A stretch of 64,000 nt of DNA from positions 194,574 through 258,573 of the forward strand of contig NZ_JAEMXM010000006.1 of assembly GCF_016482785.1 (NCBI RefSeq), in the 5' to 3' direction. Source of the DNA: Paenibacillus alkalitolerans. GTDB lineage: Bacteria; Bacillota; Bacilli; Paenibacillales; YIM-B00363. Shown here in pieces: positions 55,416 to 63,928 of this stretch (position 1 is its first letter; the number at the start of each line of letters is the position of its first letter). Both the position numbers and the translations under genes were made by a program. Below the pieces are notes generated by a model. That model saw only the letters and a list, made by a program, of their open reading frames with translations, had not been told where the DNA came from and did no database searches.

Positions 55416-56210
55416 TTAATAGATTCCTGGACGAACAGACGGATCGTGGTTCGCGATCGCGGCTACGCAGTCTTCTCTTTGCGAAAATTCCCGCACCCAC
55501 TTCAAAGAATCCAGTGCCTGCCGCTCGTCAAACGTAAAGCCGGGCAAAATAAGCTCTTGCCACGATTTCTCCGCATAGCCTGCGTCGGATACGAGCAGCA
55601 GCCATCCTGCCTCTACACGTGCAAGAACCGAAACATGACCCGCCGTGTGTCCGGGCGTAAGGACAAGATAGACGAGCCCGTCGCCGAACAAATCTTTGCC
55701 CAGCCGGTACGGTCCGTACGGAATGGATTCCGGTTCGAAGGTTTCGAACGATACGCCTTTGAACCATTTTTCCTTATAGCTCGCCACGTTCTTCCATTCC
55801 GGTTCGCTGACAAGGAATTTCTTCGCTCCAATCAACAGCTCTAATCCGCTGATATGGTCTTCATCCAAATGCGACATGACGACGGCGTCTATGTCACGTG
55901 GCGCAAAGCCTTTGGCGGCAAGCTGCTCCCGCAGCGAGCTCCCTTCCGGCAGTCTGTACTCGATAAATTGATACAAATCTTCGCCGAAATGCTCTTTCGG
56001 CTTCGTGCGAATGTCTTCGTGCCACCCTGCATCGACGATGACCCGACCTTTCGGGTGCTCGATCAAGTAAGCGGAAACGGGGACCAGCTCCTGGCAGGCT
56101 TCCCCTCTTTGGTTCACCGGTGGTATGACTTCAAGCTCCTTAAAGGCTAACGACCGGTCATACTTCAAATCCCCCGTGTGCATAACATGTACTTTAACGA
56201 ACATATCCAT
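55416..56210 (-). CDS. Metallo-beta-lactamase-fold hydrolase, AHL-lactonase-like
   Basis: 264 residues. The metal motif is SHLDEDHISG, i.e. HxDxDH with Asp where the classical motif has the second His, as in some AHL-lactonase-type proteins; further ligands are in LTPGHTAGHVSVL (His) and LLVSDAGYAEK (Asp). The start is the ATG after GGAGGTAAGATTG; a longer frame to 56432 reads through the operator region. A lactone- or ester-hydrolysing role, perhaps quorum quenching, is inferred. Divergent from an MFS gene. Confidence 0.82.
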   Translation of the reverse strand: MDMFVKVHVMHTGDLKYDRSLAFKELEVIPPVNQRGEACQELVPVSAYLIEHPKGRVIVDAGWHEDIRTKPKEHFGEDLYQFIEYRLPEGSSLREQLAAKGFAPRDIDAVVMSHLDEDHISGLELLIGAKKFLVSEPEWKNVASYKEKWFKGVSFETFEPESIPYGPYRLGKDLFGDGLVYLVLTPGHTAGHVSVLARVEAGWLLLVSDAGYAEKSWQELILPGFTFDERQALDSLKWVREFSQREDCVAAIANHDPSVRPGIY

Positions 56211-56287
56211 CAATCTTACCTCCGATTCTATTATTGGCGTCGAAGTGTTGACAATGTCGATTATGGAGGAGCTTGGTTCCTGCTGAA

Positions 56288-56370
56288 AAGAAGGCACTTT
56301 CTTGTTCTTTAAGCACCAAACGGTACTATAGGCACCAAAAAGTGCTTCAACCACTAAAAAGTGCCTTCTT
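56288..56370. promoter_or_regulatory. Nested inverted repeats between MBL and MFS genes
   Basis: Outer perfect 13-bp repeat AAGAAGGCACTTT (56288-56300)/AAAGTGCCTTCTT (56358-56370); inner AAGCAC (56311-56316)/GTGCTT (56342-56347) around CGGTACTATAGG. A likely operator for a dimeric regulator acting on both divergent genes; the HxlR protein encoded at 57787 is a candidate. Confidence 0.55.
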
Positions 56371-56446
56371 CGCAAGTTAGCGAAATTCATCCATAATGCT
56401 CTTGGGTCGGTAATTTCCCGCAAGTACATCAATCGGAGAGATCGAG

Positions 56447-57664
56447 ATGAAAAAGCGCAGCGAGCGTAACGAATTTCTTAGGGTTATCTTGACGTTAGGG
56501 ACGGGAGCGATTTTAGTCGTTTCATTGATGTATGTCTCCATCCCGTTATTTGCGGTATGGGGGCGCGAATTCCAGACCGTTACCGAGCATACGGTATGGG
56601 CGGGAAGCGCTTTTGGGTTCGCGTATGCGGTCGGGAACGCCGTCTTTGGACTCGTTTCGGACCGGTTTCATAGAAAATCGATATTGGGTATCGGTCTTGC
56701 CTTCTTGGCGCTTAGCACCCTGGCGGTCGGATGGAGTCCGTCTTTGACGTGGTTGATTGGATGGAGAGCCGTACAAGGACTCGCGGCGGCTTCCTTTCCG
56801 ACCGTCGCCCTAGCCTATATCGGGGATGTGCTTTCGCCGAGGTATCGTCCAATCGCCATTTCGGTTTTAAGCAGTAGCTTTCTTATGTCCGGAATCTTGG
56901 GCCAGCTTTATGCGCAGGCCGTCGTAGGGTGGCTCGGGTGGAGAGGTGTTTTCGAGATTTTGACGGTAAGCTACCTGGCACTCTTTTACTTCGTCTACAG
57001 GCTTCCTGCGGGTTTGCGTCCTCAGGCCGATAACTCTCTAGCTCAAGTGTTCGGACGAACGGTCAAGCTAGCGGCCTCTCCTTCCCTCTTGCTGACGTTT
57101 TCCGTCTCGGCAACGTTATTATTTAGCTTTGTTTCGATGTATTCGGGTTTGGGGCCGTACGTGTCGGATCGGTTCCATCTTCCGGAACAAGGGTTGATGT
57201 GGTTGCGGATCGCCGGGATACTCGGCATATTGATGTCGCTTGCGGCAGGTCCTCTCATCGGGCGTTTCGGGGCAAAGCGAGTTTTTATCGCCGGGTTAGC
57301 TGCGGCAGTAATCGGTCTAGGGGGTGAGGCTTTGTCGGAATCGCTTGTATTCCTGGTTGCGGCCAGTGTAGTTTTTGTATCGGGAATAGCAATCGCGAAC
57401 CCGAGCATCATCGTCATCATCGGTCAATTGGGGGGTGAGTCTCGCGGAAGCGCGTTTGCTTTGAATGCATGTTTCGTGTTCGTCGGCGCAAGCTTCGGCC
57501 CGGTACTGGCCGAGCATGTCGAATCATTCGCATTTTTGTGCGGCGTGTTGATGACGATCTTGTTCATCGCGACCGTCATCGCGGGGCTACGAATTTCGAG
57601 CGGCCATCTGTCTTCATCGAAGGGCAATCCAATAATCTTCAAGCGTGAACAATGCCCAGACTAA
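56447..57664 (+). CDS. MFS transporter
   Basis: 405 residues, twelve helices. Motif A between helices 2 and 3 is FGLVSDRFHRKSIL; WRAVQGLAAASFPTVALAYI is the motif in helix 4. N-terminus RNEFLRVILTLGTGAILVV. The family exports small molecules; YfhI/AraJ-like proteins are the nearest by look. ATG after GGAGAGATCGAG. Shares its regulatory region with the metallo-hydrolase gene and is followed by a convergent HxlR gene. Confidence 0.85.
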   Translation: MKKRSERNEFLRVILTLGTGAILVVSLMYVSIPLFAVWGREFQTVTEHTVWAGSAFGFAYAVGNAVFGLVSDRFHRKSILGIGLAFLALSTLAVGWSPSLTWLIGWRAVQGLAAASFPTVALAYIGDVLSPRYRPIAISVLSSSFLMSGILGQLYAQAVVGWLGWRGVFEILTVSYLALFYFVYRLPAGLRPQADNSLAQVFGRTVKLAASPSLLLTFSVSATLLFSFVSMYSGLGPYVSDRFHLPEQGLMWLRIAGILGILMSLAAGPLIGRFGAKRVFIAGLAAAVIGLGGEALSESLVFLVAASVVFVSGIAIANPSIIVIIGQLGGESRGSAFALNACFVFVGASFGPVLAEHVESFAFLCGVLMTILFIATVIAGLRISSGHLSSSKGNPIIFKREQCPD

Positions 57665-57786
57665 TCCAAGAACGAAAAAAGGCCCCTCCGTCACTCGGCT
57701 TTCCATCCTATACGAATTCATGCCAAGGACGGCAAGCCTCCGAAATAACTCTTAAACCTGACTAGGCTCCGTTACCTGTTGATCTT

Positions 57787-58119
57787 TCATGTATTGAGGT
57801 ATTGATCCCCCCATTCGCACAGCAGGGTTAGTACTGGTTTCAGAGTCCAGCCTAAGTCCGAAAGTTCATAGACGACTTTCGGCGGTACTTGATTGTATAC
57901 GGTTCGAATGACCAAACCGTCCTCTTCCAGTTCTCTGAGCTGCTGGGTCATCATTTTCTGGGTGATTGAGGGCATCACTTTTCTCAGCTCGCTTGTTCGT
58001 TTGGCTCCTTTGGTCAAGTGGCATAATATGAGCATTTTCCATTTTCCGCCAATGACCTCCAATGTCGCTTCGGCGGGGATATGATATGTTTTGGTCAGTA
58101 TTCGTGCCACATGGTTCAC
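57787..58119 (-). CDS. HxlR-family winged-helix regulator
   Basis: 110 residues of typical HxlR length: VIGGKWKMLILCHLTKGAKR, RTSELRKVMPSITQKMMTQQ and LRELEEDGLVIRTVYNQVPP. Start is GTG, immediately behind GCGAGG; a second GTG three codons later is possible. These repressors or activators bind palindromes such as the nested one at 56288-56370, next to the MFS and hydrolase genes, and often respond to reactive electrophiles. Confidence 0.88.
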   Translation of the reverse strand: MNHVARILTKTYHIPAEATLEVIGGKWKMLILCHLTKGAKRTSELRKVMPSITQKMMTQQLRELEEDGLVIRTVYNQVPPKVVYELSDLGWTLKPVLTLLCEWGDQYLNT

Positions 58120-58290
58120 CCTCGCTTTCTACTCTTGAATGTATCTCGGCCTATGCTCGAACCGTTAATTTCACTTTTATCAGTTGAATTCGGTATCGAA
58201 GCCATAATGTTATTAATTATAAAACAATGAGAACGTTCAAGGGGCATAAAATATGAAAAAGTCTGCGCAATGTCTGTTTATTTTTTATTA

Positions 58291-58315
58291 GCACATCTAA
58301 CTGCCCATAAGAAAC
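58291..58315. repeat. Cassette-border repeat arm I, diverged
   Basis: GCACATCTAACTGCCCATAA, 11 bp beyond the stop of the small gene at 58326. Confidence 0.35.
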
Positions 58316-58325
58316 AGCGGCAATC

Positions 58326-58601
58326 TCATCTCTTTGAGTTTTCAAATGGACTATGAAGTCTTACCTCATGTTGATTACTATCCCAATTAAATATAAGCCG
58401 TCCTTTTTGAGAAAAATATAACCGAGTTGAGTTAGTCTTTATAACCGTCTCTATTTTTAAAGGAACTACATACTGAACTACTGAAAGCATTCTTTGTTTA
58501 TCTGTTTTACCTGAGTATAATACTAATCCTTCTTCCGACTTTTTGGATAGCCCAACATGCGGTTCTATCAATTCACTCAGAATTTCAGTTTGAATTGTCA
58601 T
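58326..58601 (-). CDS. Small hypothetical protein
   Basis: 91 residues (MTIQTEILSELIEPHVGLSK ... RLYFSQKGRLIFNWDSNQHE). No domain recognised. No signal peptide or membrane segment. The ATG follows AAGGTGATAATTATC. AT-rich and bracketed by repeat arms I and J, so it is a candidate single-gene cassette; a truncated gene is also possible. Confidence 0.45.
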   Translation of the reverse strand: MTIQTEILSELIEPHVGLSKKSEEGLVLYSGKTDKQRMLSVVQYVVPLKIETVIKTNSTRLYFSQKGRLIFNWDSNQHEVRLHSPFENSKR

Positions 58602-58619
58602 GATAATTATCACCTTTTC

Positions 58620-58640
58620 GTAAGTTATCCGTTAGTTAAG
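58620..58640. repeat. Cassette-border repeat arm J
   Basis: GTAAGTTATCCGTTAGTTAA, between two minus-strand genes only 67 bp apart. Confidence 0.5.
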
Positions 58641-58667
58641 TTCTTTGGAACAATTGGAATCTCATCA

Positions 58668-59078
58668 TCATTGAGTCATAATCCCATCATTTATCAATCT
58701 TTGTTTATCCGTCAAAGCAAACGCGCCTGGAGACCAATCTTCTAATCCTCCGTGACCCCCAATAATTTTCCCTTCTATTTCATAAATAGAGACGTACATT
58801 TTTTTGCCTGTTTTTTGTTTTTCTTTTAATACATAGGTTGTAATAACGAGTTCTTTATTTTTATAAGGCTCTAAATCCAACCCCGCAATGCGTAAGGTTT
58901 GTATGAGTTCAGGGAGGTAATTCATTACTTCCAATTTTTCGCTTATTTTGTCCTTAACATGCCAGCCAAACGAATCAAAATATTGAATATGCTTTTCCGA
59001 TATTTCTTCGGTCGTTCCTTTCCCGCACCCAATCAGCAAAGCAAAAGTACATAATGTAATAAAAAATATCTTATGCAT
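58668..59078 (-). CDS. DUF4830-like lipoprotein
   Basis: 136 residues. Signal peptide with lipobox ALLIGCGKG, then HIQYFDSFGWHVKDKISEKL, LPELIQTLRIAGLDLEPYKN and a beta-rich C-terminus (KMYVSIYEIEGKIIGGHGG), as in DUF4830 lipoproteins of Bacilli, whose function is unknown. Likely anchored outside the membrane. ATG after an AAAGGGGGATTAATTC region. Bracketed by repeats J and K. Confidence 0.7.
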   Translation of the reverse strand: MHKIFFITLCTFALLIGCGKGTTEEISEKHIQYFDSFGWHVKDKISEKLEVMNYLPELIQTLRIAGLDLEPYKNKELVITTYVLKEKQKTGKKMYVSIYEIEGKIIGGHGGLEDWSPGAFALTDKQRLINDGIMTQ

Positions 59079-59163
59079 GTCTGAATTAATCCCCCTTTGG
59101 CAGAATTAGCTTTTGTTAATAAACTAAGACGATAATTATTTTGTAAGAGTTGCGACAGTTTTT

Positions 59164-59247
59164 GAACTATGCTGCCCATTGGCGGAACAGAAAACTACGG
59201 TTGCACAGCAACCGCTATTCCACTATCGTATCCGTCCCTCGGTTTAG
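59164..59247. repeat. Cassette-border repeat, copy K (complete)
   Basis: Arm 1 59164-59185 (GAACTATGCTGCCCATTGGC), hairpin CGGTTGC/GCAACCG (59198-59214), arm 2 59221-59247 (CACTATCGTATCCGTCCCTC). The hairpin sequence differs from copies E, M and N while the arms are alike. Confidence 0.65.
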
Positions 59248-59273
59248 CCTGAATAACAAATATTTATGCAGAG

Positions 59274-59536
59274 TCATATTGCTTCGCAAAGAGACCTCAT
59301 TTCATCGACAACCAACTCGATTCGCTTGTCCTCAGGGAAACCTTTAGGGACATAAAACAACAATAAATTAGCCACATTTTCTGGATGCAATCCCGTGGGT
59401 TCGGATAACTGGATCCCATTTTTCTCGAATAAGTCTTTAATTTGAGCTGAAGTAATTTTTTCTCGTGAGATGAAGTATTTGTTTGACATCCCATAATGAA
59501 GCACAGTGCCAATAGTGTTACTATTATTTTTTCATT
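59274..59536 (-). pseudogene. Small lipoprotein with two poly-A frameshifts
   Basis: Frames combine to a signal peptide IIVTLLALCFIMGCQTNTSS with lipobox, then ITSAQIKDLFEKNGIQLSEP and LLLFYVPKGFPEDKRIELVV. Loss of one A in ATGAAAAAATAATAG creates an early stop, and a second indel in GAGAAAAAATT restores the frame. About 85 codons; the 3' end stops 27 bp from repeat K. Both changes are in A-runs, so phase-variable or sequencing slippage cannot be excluded. Confidence 0.5.
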
Positions 59537-59799
59537 ATAGAGTCCCCAATTTTTTTCTCCAAATTATAGAACGTTTTAAAAATGAAAATGTCACATTAAA
59601 CTGCTCGATAGCTTAATTCCTTTAGTTATTGACCATAACAATAACCGCTACCATCAACATGGTAAGGTGTAACAAAAGGTTTTAATTCTTCGGTGCATCG
59701 TTTTTTCTTCGCGGCCCGCGTTTGCGAACTGTGACCATATCTGTTACAGTATAATCAACAGTTTATGAAGTCAACTTTATGCTTGCGGAGGGATCCCCC
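59537..59799. other. Intergenic stretch
   Basis: AT-rich, no gene and no clear repeat arm seen; contains the promoter region of the LLM oxidoreductase gene, but no convincing -35/-10 pair was found. Confidence 0.4.
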
Positions 59800-60789
59800 A
59801 TGACTGTATTATCCGTGTTGGATTTAGCGCCCGTGGTACATGGCGGTACGGCGGCCGACACGTTTCGCAATACCCTCGACCTCGCGCGTCACGTGGAGCG
59901 CTGGGGCTATCGCCGGTATTGGCTTGCGGAGCACCATAACATACCCGGCATCGCCAGTTCCGCGACGTCCGTCGTCATCGGCTACGTCGCGGCAGGTACT
60001 TCGAAGATTCGTGTCGGTTCCGGCGGCATTATGCTGCCGAACCACGCTCCGCTCGTAATCGCCGAGCAGTTCGGCACGCTCGAGTCGATGTACCCCGGAC
60101 GCATAGATCTCGGACTCGGGCGCGCGCCCGGCTCCGATCAACTGACGGCACGAGCGTTGCGTCGCGGACTTAACCATGACGGCCAGGATTTCCCGCAACT
60201 GCTCGAAGAGCTACGCGGATACTTCTCGCCCGCTCCAGGTGCAAAGAGCGTGCGCGCGCACCCAGGCGAAGGACTGGACATTCCGATCTGGCTGCTCGGG
60301 TCTAGCGGCTTCAGCGCCCGGCTCGCCGGCGAGCTGGGTCTGCCTTTCGCGTTCGCCAGCCATTTCGCGCCGGATTACCTGTTGCCCGCTCTGGAGCTTT
60401 ACCGCAGCAGCTTCCGCCCATCGGGAACACTCGACAAACCATACGCTATGGTCGCGATCAACGTCGTCGCAGCCGATACAAACGAGGAAGCGAAGCGGCT
60501 CTCGACGTCACACCAGCTTGCGTTCCTGAACATCATTCGCGGTCGCAGCGGCTTGCTCTCCCCGCCGGTGGACTCGATGGATCAGTTCTGGAGTGAATAC
60601 GAGAAAGAGATGGTCAAGAGCCAGCTGAAGTACACGGTGGCGGGTGATCCTGACGCGGTGCGCGAGGGCGTTGCCACCATCGTAGAAATGACGCGAGCTG
60701 ACGAAATCATCGCCTCTGGGCAAATTTACGATCATTCGGCCAGGCTGCGTTCGTTCGAAATCTTGGCGGACGTTTGCGGCGACCGCTGA
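59800..60789 (+). CDS. LLM-class flavin-dependent oxidoreductase
   Basis: 329-residue luciferase-like monooxygenase (TIM barrel, FMNH2). It has [40 protein letters not shown] and [14 protein letters not shown], the signature of the MsnO8 subgroup of LLM oxidoreductases. ATG after GGAGGGATCCCCC. Monocistronic, with a strong hairpin 6 bp behind the stop. The substrate is unknown; subgroup members act in secondary metabolism or breakdown of small organics. Confidence 0.9.
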   Translation: MTVLSVLDLAPVVHGGTAADTFRNTLDLARHVERWGYRRYWLAEHHNIPGIASSATSVVIGYVAAGTSKIRVGSGGIMLPNHAPLVIAEQFGTLESMYPGRIDLGLGRAPGSDQLTARALRRGLNHDGQDFPQLLEELRGYFSPAPGAKSVRAHPGEGLDIPIWLLGSSGFSARLAGELGLPFAFASHFAPDYLLPALELYRSSFRPSGTLDKPYAMVAINVVAADTNEEAKRLSTSHQLAFLNIIRGRSGLLSPPVDSMDQFWSEYEKEMVKSQLKYTVAGDPDAVREGVATIVEMTRADEIIASGQIYDHSARLRSFEILADVCGDR

Positions 60790-60794
60790 GCCTC

Positions 60795-60820
60795 AGGCCG
60801 TCGAGCCCTCTCGACGGCCT
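60795..60820 (+). terminator. Terminator after the LLM gene
   Basis: Perfect 11-bp stem AGGCCGTCGAG/CTCGACGGCCT with a CCCT loop, followed by AATTCCTTTC; weak U-run. Confidence 0.65.
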
Positions 60821-60925
60821 AATTCCTTTCTTGCCTTATCGTGCGAAGCGAGCAATTTGCATATGTCGCGTTATCTGATAAAATTTCGGTGACAGTTAGT
60901 CAAAATATAACGAGGTGTCAAATCG

Positions 60926-61885
60926 ATGAGCGATACGCTTAAACTGGCTACATTCGCCGGTGGCTGCTTCTGGTGCATGGTGAAGCCGTTCGACGAAGAG
61001 CCCGGCATTCACTCCGTCGTCTCCGGTTATACCGGCGGCCATGTCGAAAACCCTACGTACGAGCAGGTGTGCTCCGATACGACGGGCCATTACGAAGCGG
61101 TGCAGATCACGTACGATCCCCACATATTTCCTTATGGACGGCTGCTCGAGCTTTTCTGGCGGCAAATCGATCCGACCGACCCCGGCGGCCAATTCGGCGA
61201 CCGCGGCCACTCCTACCGCACGGCCATCTTCGTGCACGACGAAGAGCAGCGAGCGGTCGCGGATGAGTCGAAACGCCGCCTGACCGAGAGCGGTCGATTC
61301 GCAAAGCCGATCGTCACGCCGATTCTTCCGGCGGCTACGTTTTACCCGGCCGAGGCATATCATCAACATTATTACAAAACCAATCCGGTACGGTATAAAG
61401 CGTATTTCGCGGGCTCAGGCCGGGAACGGTTCATCAAGGAAGCATGGAAGGACCGGGCGAAGGACGAAGAACTGAAACGCCGTCTCTCTCCAATGCAATA
61501 CGAAGTTACTCAAAACAACGCGACCGAGCCTCCGTTTCGCAACGAATACTGGGATCATAAAGAGGAAGGCATCTACGTCGATATTGTCTCCGGCGAGCCG
61601 CTATTCAGCTCCCGCGACAAGTTCGATGCGCACTGCGGCTGGCCGTCTTTCACGAAGCCGATCGAAGAGGCGGGCGTTACGGAGCATATTGACGTCAGCC
61701 ATAATATGATTCGGACCGAGGTCCGCAGCAAGGCAGCCGATTCTCACCTTGGTCATCTGTTTGAAGATGGACCGCAACCAACCGGCCTCCGGTATTGCAT
61801 CAACTCCGCCGCGCTTCGATTCGTGCCAAAAGACAAGCTCGAAGCCGAAGGATACGGGGAATACGCTAAGATTTTCGAATCATAA
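60926..61885 (+). CDS. msrAB: Bifunctional methionine sulfoxide reductase MsrA-MsrB
   Basis: 319 residues. Residues 1-160 are MsrA with the catalytic GGCFWCM and [16 protein letters not shown]; residues 175-319 are MsrB with [31 protein letters not shown] and the catalytic Cys in [11 protein letters not shown]. The fusion repairs both S- and R-sulfoxides. The MsrB zinc-binding CxxC pairs are absent, as in many Firmicutes. No signal peptide, so cytosolic. ATG after ACGAGGTGTCAAATCG. Confidence 0.95.
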   Translation: MSDTLKLATFAGGCFWCMVKPFDEEPGIHSVVSGYTGGHVENPTYEQVCSDTTGHYEAVQITYDPHIFPYGRLLELFWRQIDPTDPGGQFGDRGHSYRTAIFVHDEEQRAVADESKRRLTESGRFAKPIVTPILPAATFYPAEAYHQHYYKTNPVRYKAYFAGSGRERFIKEAWKDRAKDEELKRRLSPMQYEVTQNNATEPPFRNEYWDHKEEGIYVDIVSGEPLFSSRDKFDAHCGWPSFTKPIEEAGVTEHIDVSHNMIRTEVRSKAADSHLGHLFEDGPQPTGLRYCINSAALRFVPKDKLEAEGYGEYAKIFES

Positions 61886-61969
61886 GCAACATTCTGAAAC
61901 GGCAGACCGGGACGCAGATGCGTCCTTCGCTGCTGTGCTCCCCTTCATTCAAGCAACAAATAATTAACT

Positions 61970-62099
61970 CCGCACTATTGGGCATTGAGAAATGGGAAAA
62001 CATATCCCTTTTCTCTCGAATCAACATGTATATTTTCTTGCAAACAACCCGGCCTCGTCGCGAAACCGTTGCCGCAACTATCGTAACCGTCCCTCGGCG
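61970..62099. repeat. Cassette-border repeat, copy L
   Basis: Arm 1 61970-61989 (CCGCACTATTGGGCATTGAG) and arm 2 62074-62099 (CAACTATCGTAACCGTCCCT). The middle is about 85 bp, longer than elsewhere. Arm 2 ends 17 bp before the glycosyltransferase stop. Confidence 0.55.
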
Positions 62100-62115
62100 A
62101 AACAATATATCCGAC

Positions 62116-63744
62116 TTATATAGCTTTTGTAAAAAGGATAAATCCCTCAACATATGTAACCCACAAAATTGTGATGCACACTGAAAGATCATTTCCCGAC
62201 AATTCAGCAATCTCTTTCAACGTACGACTACCATCAACATATTTTAAAACTTCCCACTCCTCCCGTAATAGAAAGCGTCGATGTGCCCAAATCGGATCTT
62301 CATTCGAAATCAATAAGCGAGTTGAGTCGAGTACTACTGGTGATGGAAAGTATGGCACTTGCTCTGGATGAATGAAATCCATTTCCCATTTTTCTGCAAG
62401 ATACGTTGAGTACGGTTCCATTAGTATTTCATATAATTCGTATTCTCTTCCCTGGAACATGGGTGGATACCATTGAGGGGGTTTAATGCTTGGTGCATTC
62501 CATCCAGATGATCGTTTGTGGACTTCATACCTTTCGGCAAATTCACTAGGCTTATATGCCAGAGATGACATTCTATTTGTATTATCTTTACGGAGTAGTA
62601 CCTCATTCACCATCTTTGTTAGATTTCTTGTGAGCGCAGCTATACTAAAGTGCTGTAAAGAATAGGCGGTTGCCTTTCTTCCCATTTCCTCTCGAAGACT
62701 ACGCTGTTGCAATAATTTTATTACCTGATTGGCACCGTGAGCCCAATCCACCCGAATCCCATTTTTCGTCAATACTGCATCGACGAAATACCCTGTTTGA
62801 CCATCTTGTACTACATCCTTGAATCCACCCCATGAAGTGCATACTACAGGGACACCACACGCAGCTGCTTCCGCTTGTGACAGACCGAAGTTTTCACGAT
62901 GATAAAAACCAAAATTAACCACAACATTTGCGGCTGAATACATTCGAGCTAGATCTTCGCCAAAAAGAGGACCAACAAATTTTACTTTTTCCGTAATTCC
63001 CAAGTTGTTTGCGATTGAACATAGCCATTCTAGATACCCAGTATTACGAACACGAAACTCTCCTAAAGAAATATCATCTTCCTCACCAACAATACAAAGG
63101 TAAGAGTTTGATATTTGATCATTCACTGCTTTAAACATATAAAGTAATGTATGGATATTCTTTTGAATATTTAGCCGTCCGACGTAAAGTAAAATCAGTG
63201 CATCGGACGGTACTGAATATTTTTTTCGCGTTTCTTCCCGTTCATCCATACAACGAGGATAAAATACCGTCTCGTCGACACTGAGGGGAATTACCCATTG
63301 CTTTAAATTACTCCACGCAACGAGACGACTCCAAATGTCTTGATCTGCTTGACAGGTGAAAAGAAGCGCATCATCCGAGCGAAGTATATGTTGCCAGGGA
63401 AAAAGCATTGCTTCTGCCCCCTTTGGTAATGCACCTCCTGCAAACAAGATAGCTGGGATGTCAACACCTAATTCATCACGAAGATTGAGTGCAAAGGCAC
63501 TGTGTGGGTATATATCTGCCCAAAGAATATCAATTTTTTTAAGAAATGATGCCATTGCTTCACGTTCATCATTATTATTTTCTGGTGGCTGATAAGGTAC
63601 TATTTCCATGTTGCTGCTGATTGCCCGAGTTACATCACGCGCCACTCTTCCCATACTCCAAAGTTTCCCTAATTTTTTGGGGGCTGAAGTCCAAGGAAAA
63701 TCGCCCCAAAGCATTCCAATACGTGGTTGTCTATTGTTCTCCAT
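62116..63744 (-). CDS. GT4-type glycosyltransferase with PqqD-like C-terminal domain
   Basis: 542 residues. Residues 20-390 are a GT-B glycosyltransferase: LILLYVGRLNIQKNIHTLLY, VKFVGPLFGEDLARMYSAAN and ENFGLSQAEAAACGVPVVCT (E-x7-E donor site). Residues 470-542 look like a PqqD-type winged helix (REEWEVLKYVDGSRTLKEIA, ELSGNDLSVCITILWVTYVE), a domain that normally binds leader peptides of modified peptides. ATG after AAGGAGGTGTCCAAA; an upstream in-frame start is ignored. AT-rich, bracketed by repeats L and M. Peptide or protein glycosylation is a possibility, not shown. Confidence 0.78.
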   Translation of the reverse strand: MENNRQPRIGMLWGDFPWTSAPKKLGKLWSMGRVARDVTRAISSNMEIVPYQPPENNNDEREAMASFLKKIDILWADIYPHSAFALNLRDELGVDIPAILFAGGALPKGAEAMLFPWQHILRSDDALLFTCQADQDIWSRLVAWSNLKQWVIPLSVDETVFYPRCMDEREETRKKYSVPSDALILLYVGRLNIQKNIHTLLYMFKAVNDQISNSYLCIVGEEDDISLGEFRVRNTGYLEWLCSIANNLGITEKVKFVGPLFGEDLARMYSAANVVVNFGFYHRENFGLSQAEAAACGVPVVCTSWGGFKDVVQDGQTGYFVDAVLTKNGIRVDWAHGANQVIKLLQQRSLREEMGRKATAYSLQHFSIAALTRNLTKMVNEVLLRKDNTNRMSSLAYKPSEFAERYEVHKRSSGWNAPSIKPPQWYPPMFQGREYELYEILMEPYSTYLAEKWEMDFIHPEQVPYFPSPVVLDSTRLLISNEDPIWAHRRFLLREEWEVLKYVDGSRTLKEIAELSGNDLSVCITILWVTYVEGFILFTKAI

Positions 63745-63831
63745 TTTGGACACCTCCTTATTATCGAACAATGAACCTCTTTGATCGCTTTAAATCTATA
63801 CGAAAATTGCAATTACATCATTCACATGACC

Positions 63832-63928
63832 GCACTATCCTCCGTTTGTTGAGTAAATTGTCTGATCATGCAAAAAAAGCGATGGATCGGTTCCATCGCT
63901 GCGCTCTCGTCTCCGTCCCTCGGTTTAG
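63832..63928. repeat. Cassette-border repeat, copy M (complete, with terminator)
   Basis: Arm 1 63832-63853 (GCACTATCCTCCGTTTGTTG), hairpin AGCGATGGA/TCCATCGCT (63878-63900) followed on the minus strand by TTTTTTT, arm 2 63904-63928 (CTCTCGTCTCCGTCCCTCGG). The hairpin resembles copy E, 24 kb away. Confidence 0.75.

Noticed and set aside
58291..63928. CRISPR array
   Set aside because: Repeats are imperfect, irregularly spaced by hundreds of bases and separated by genes; no cas genes.
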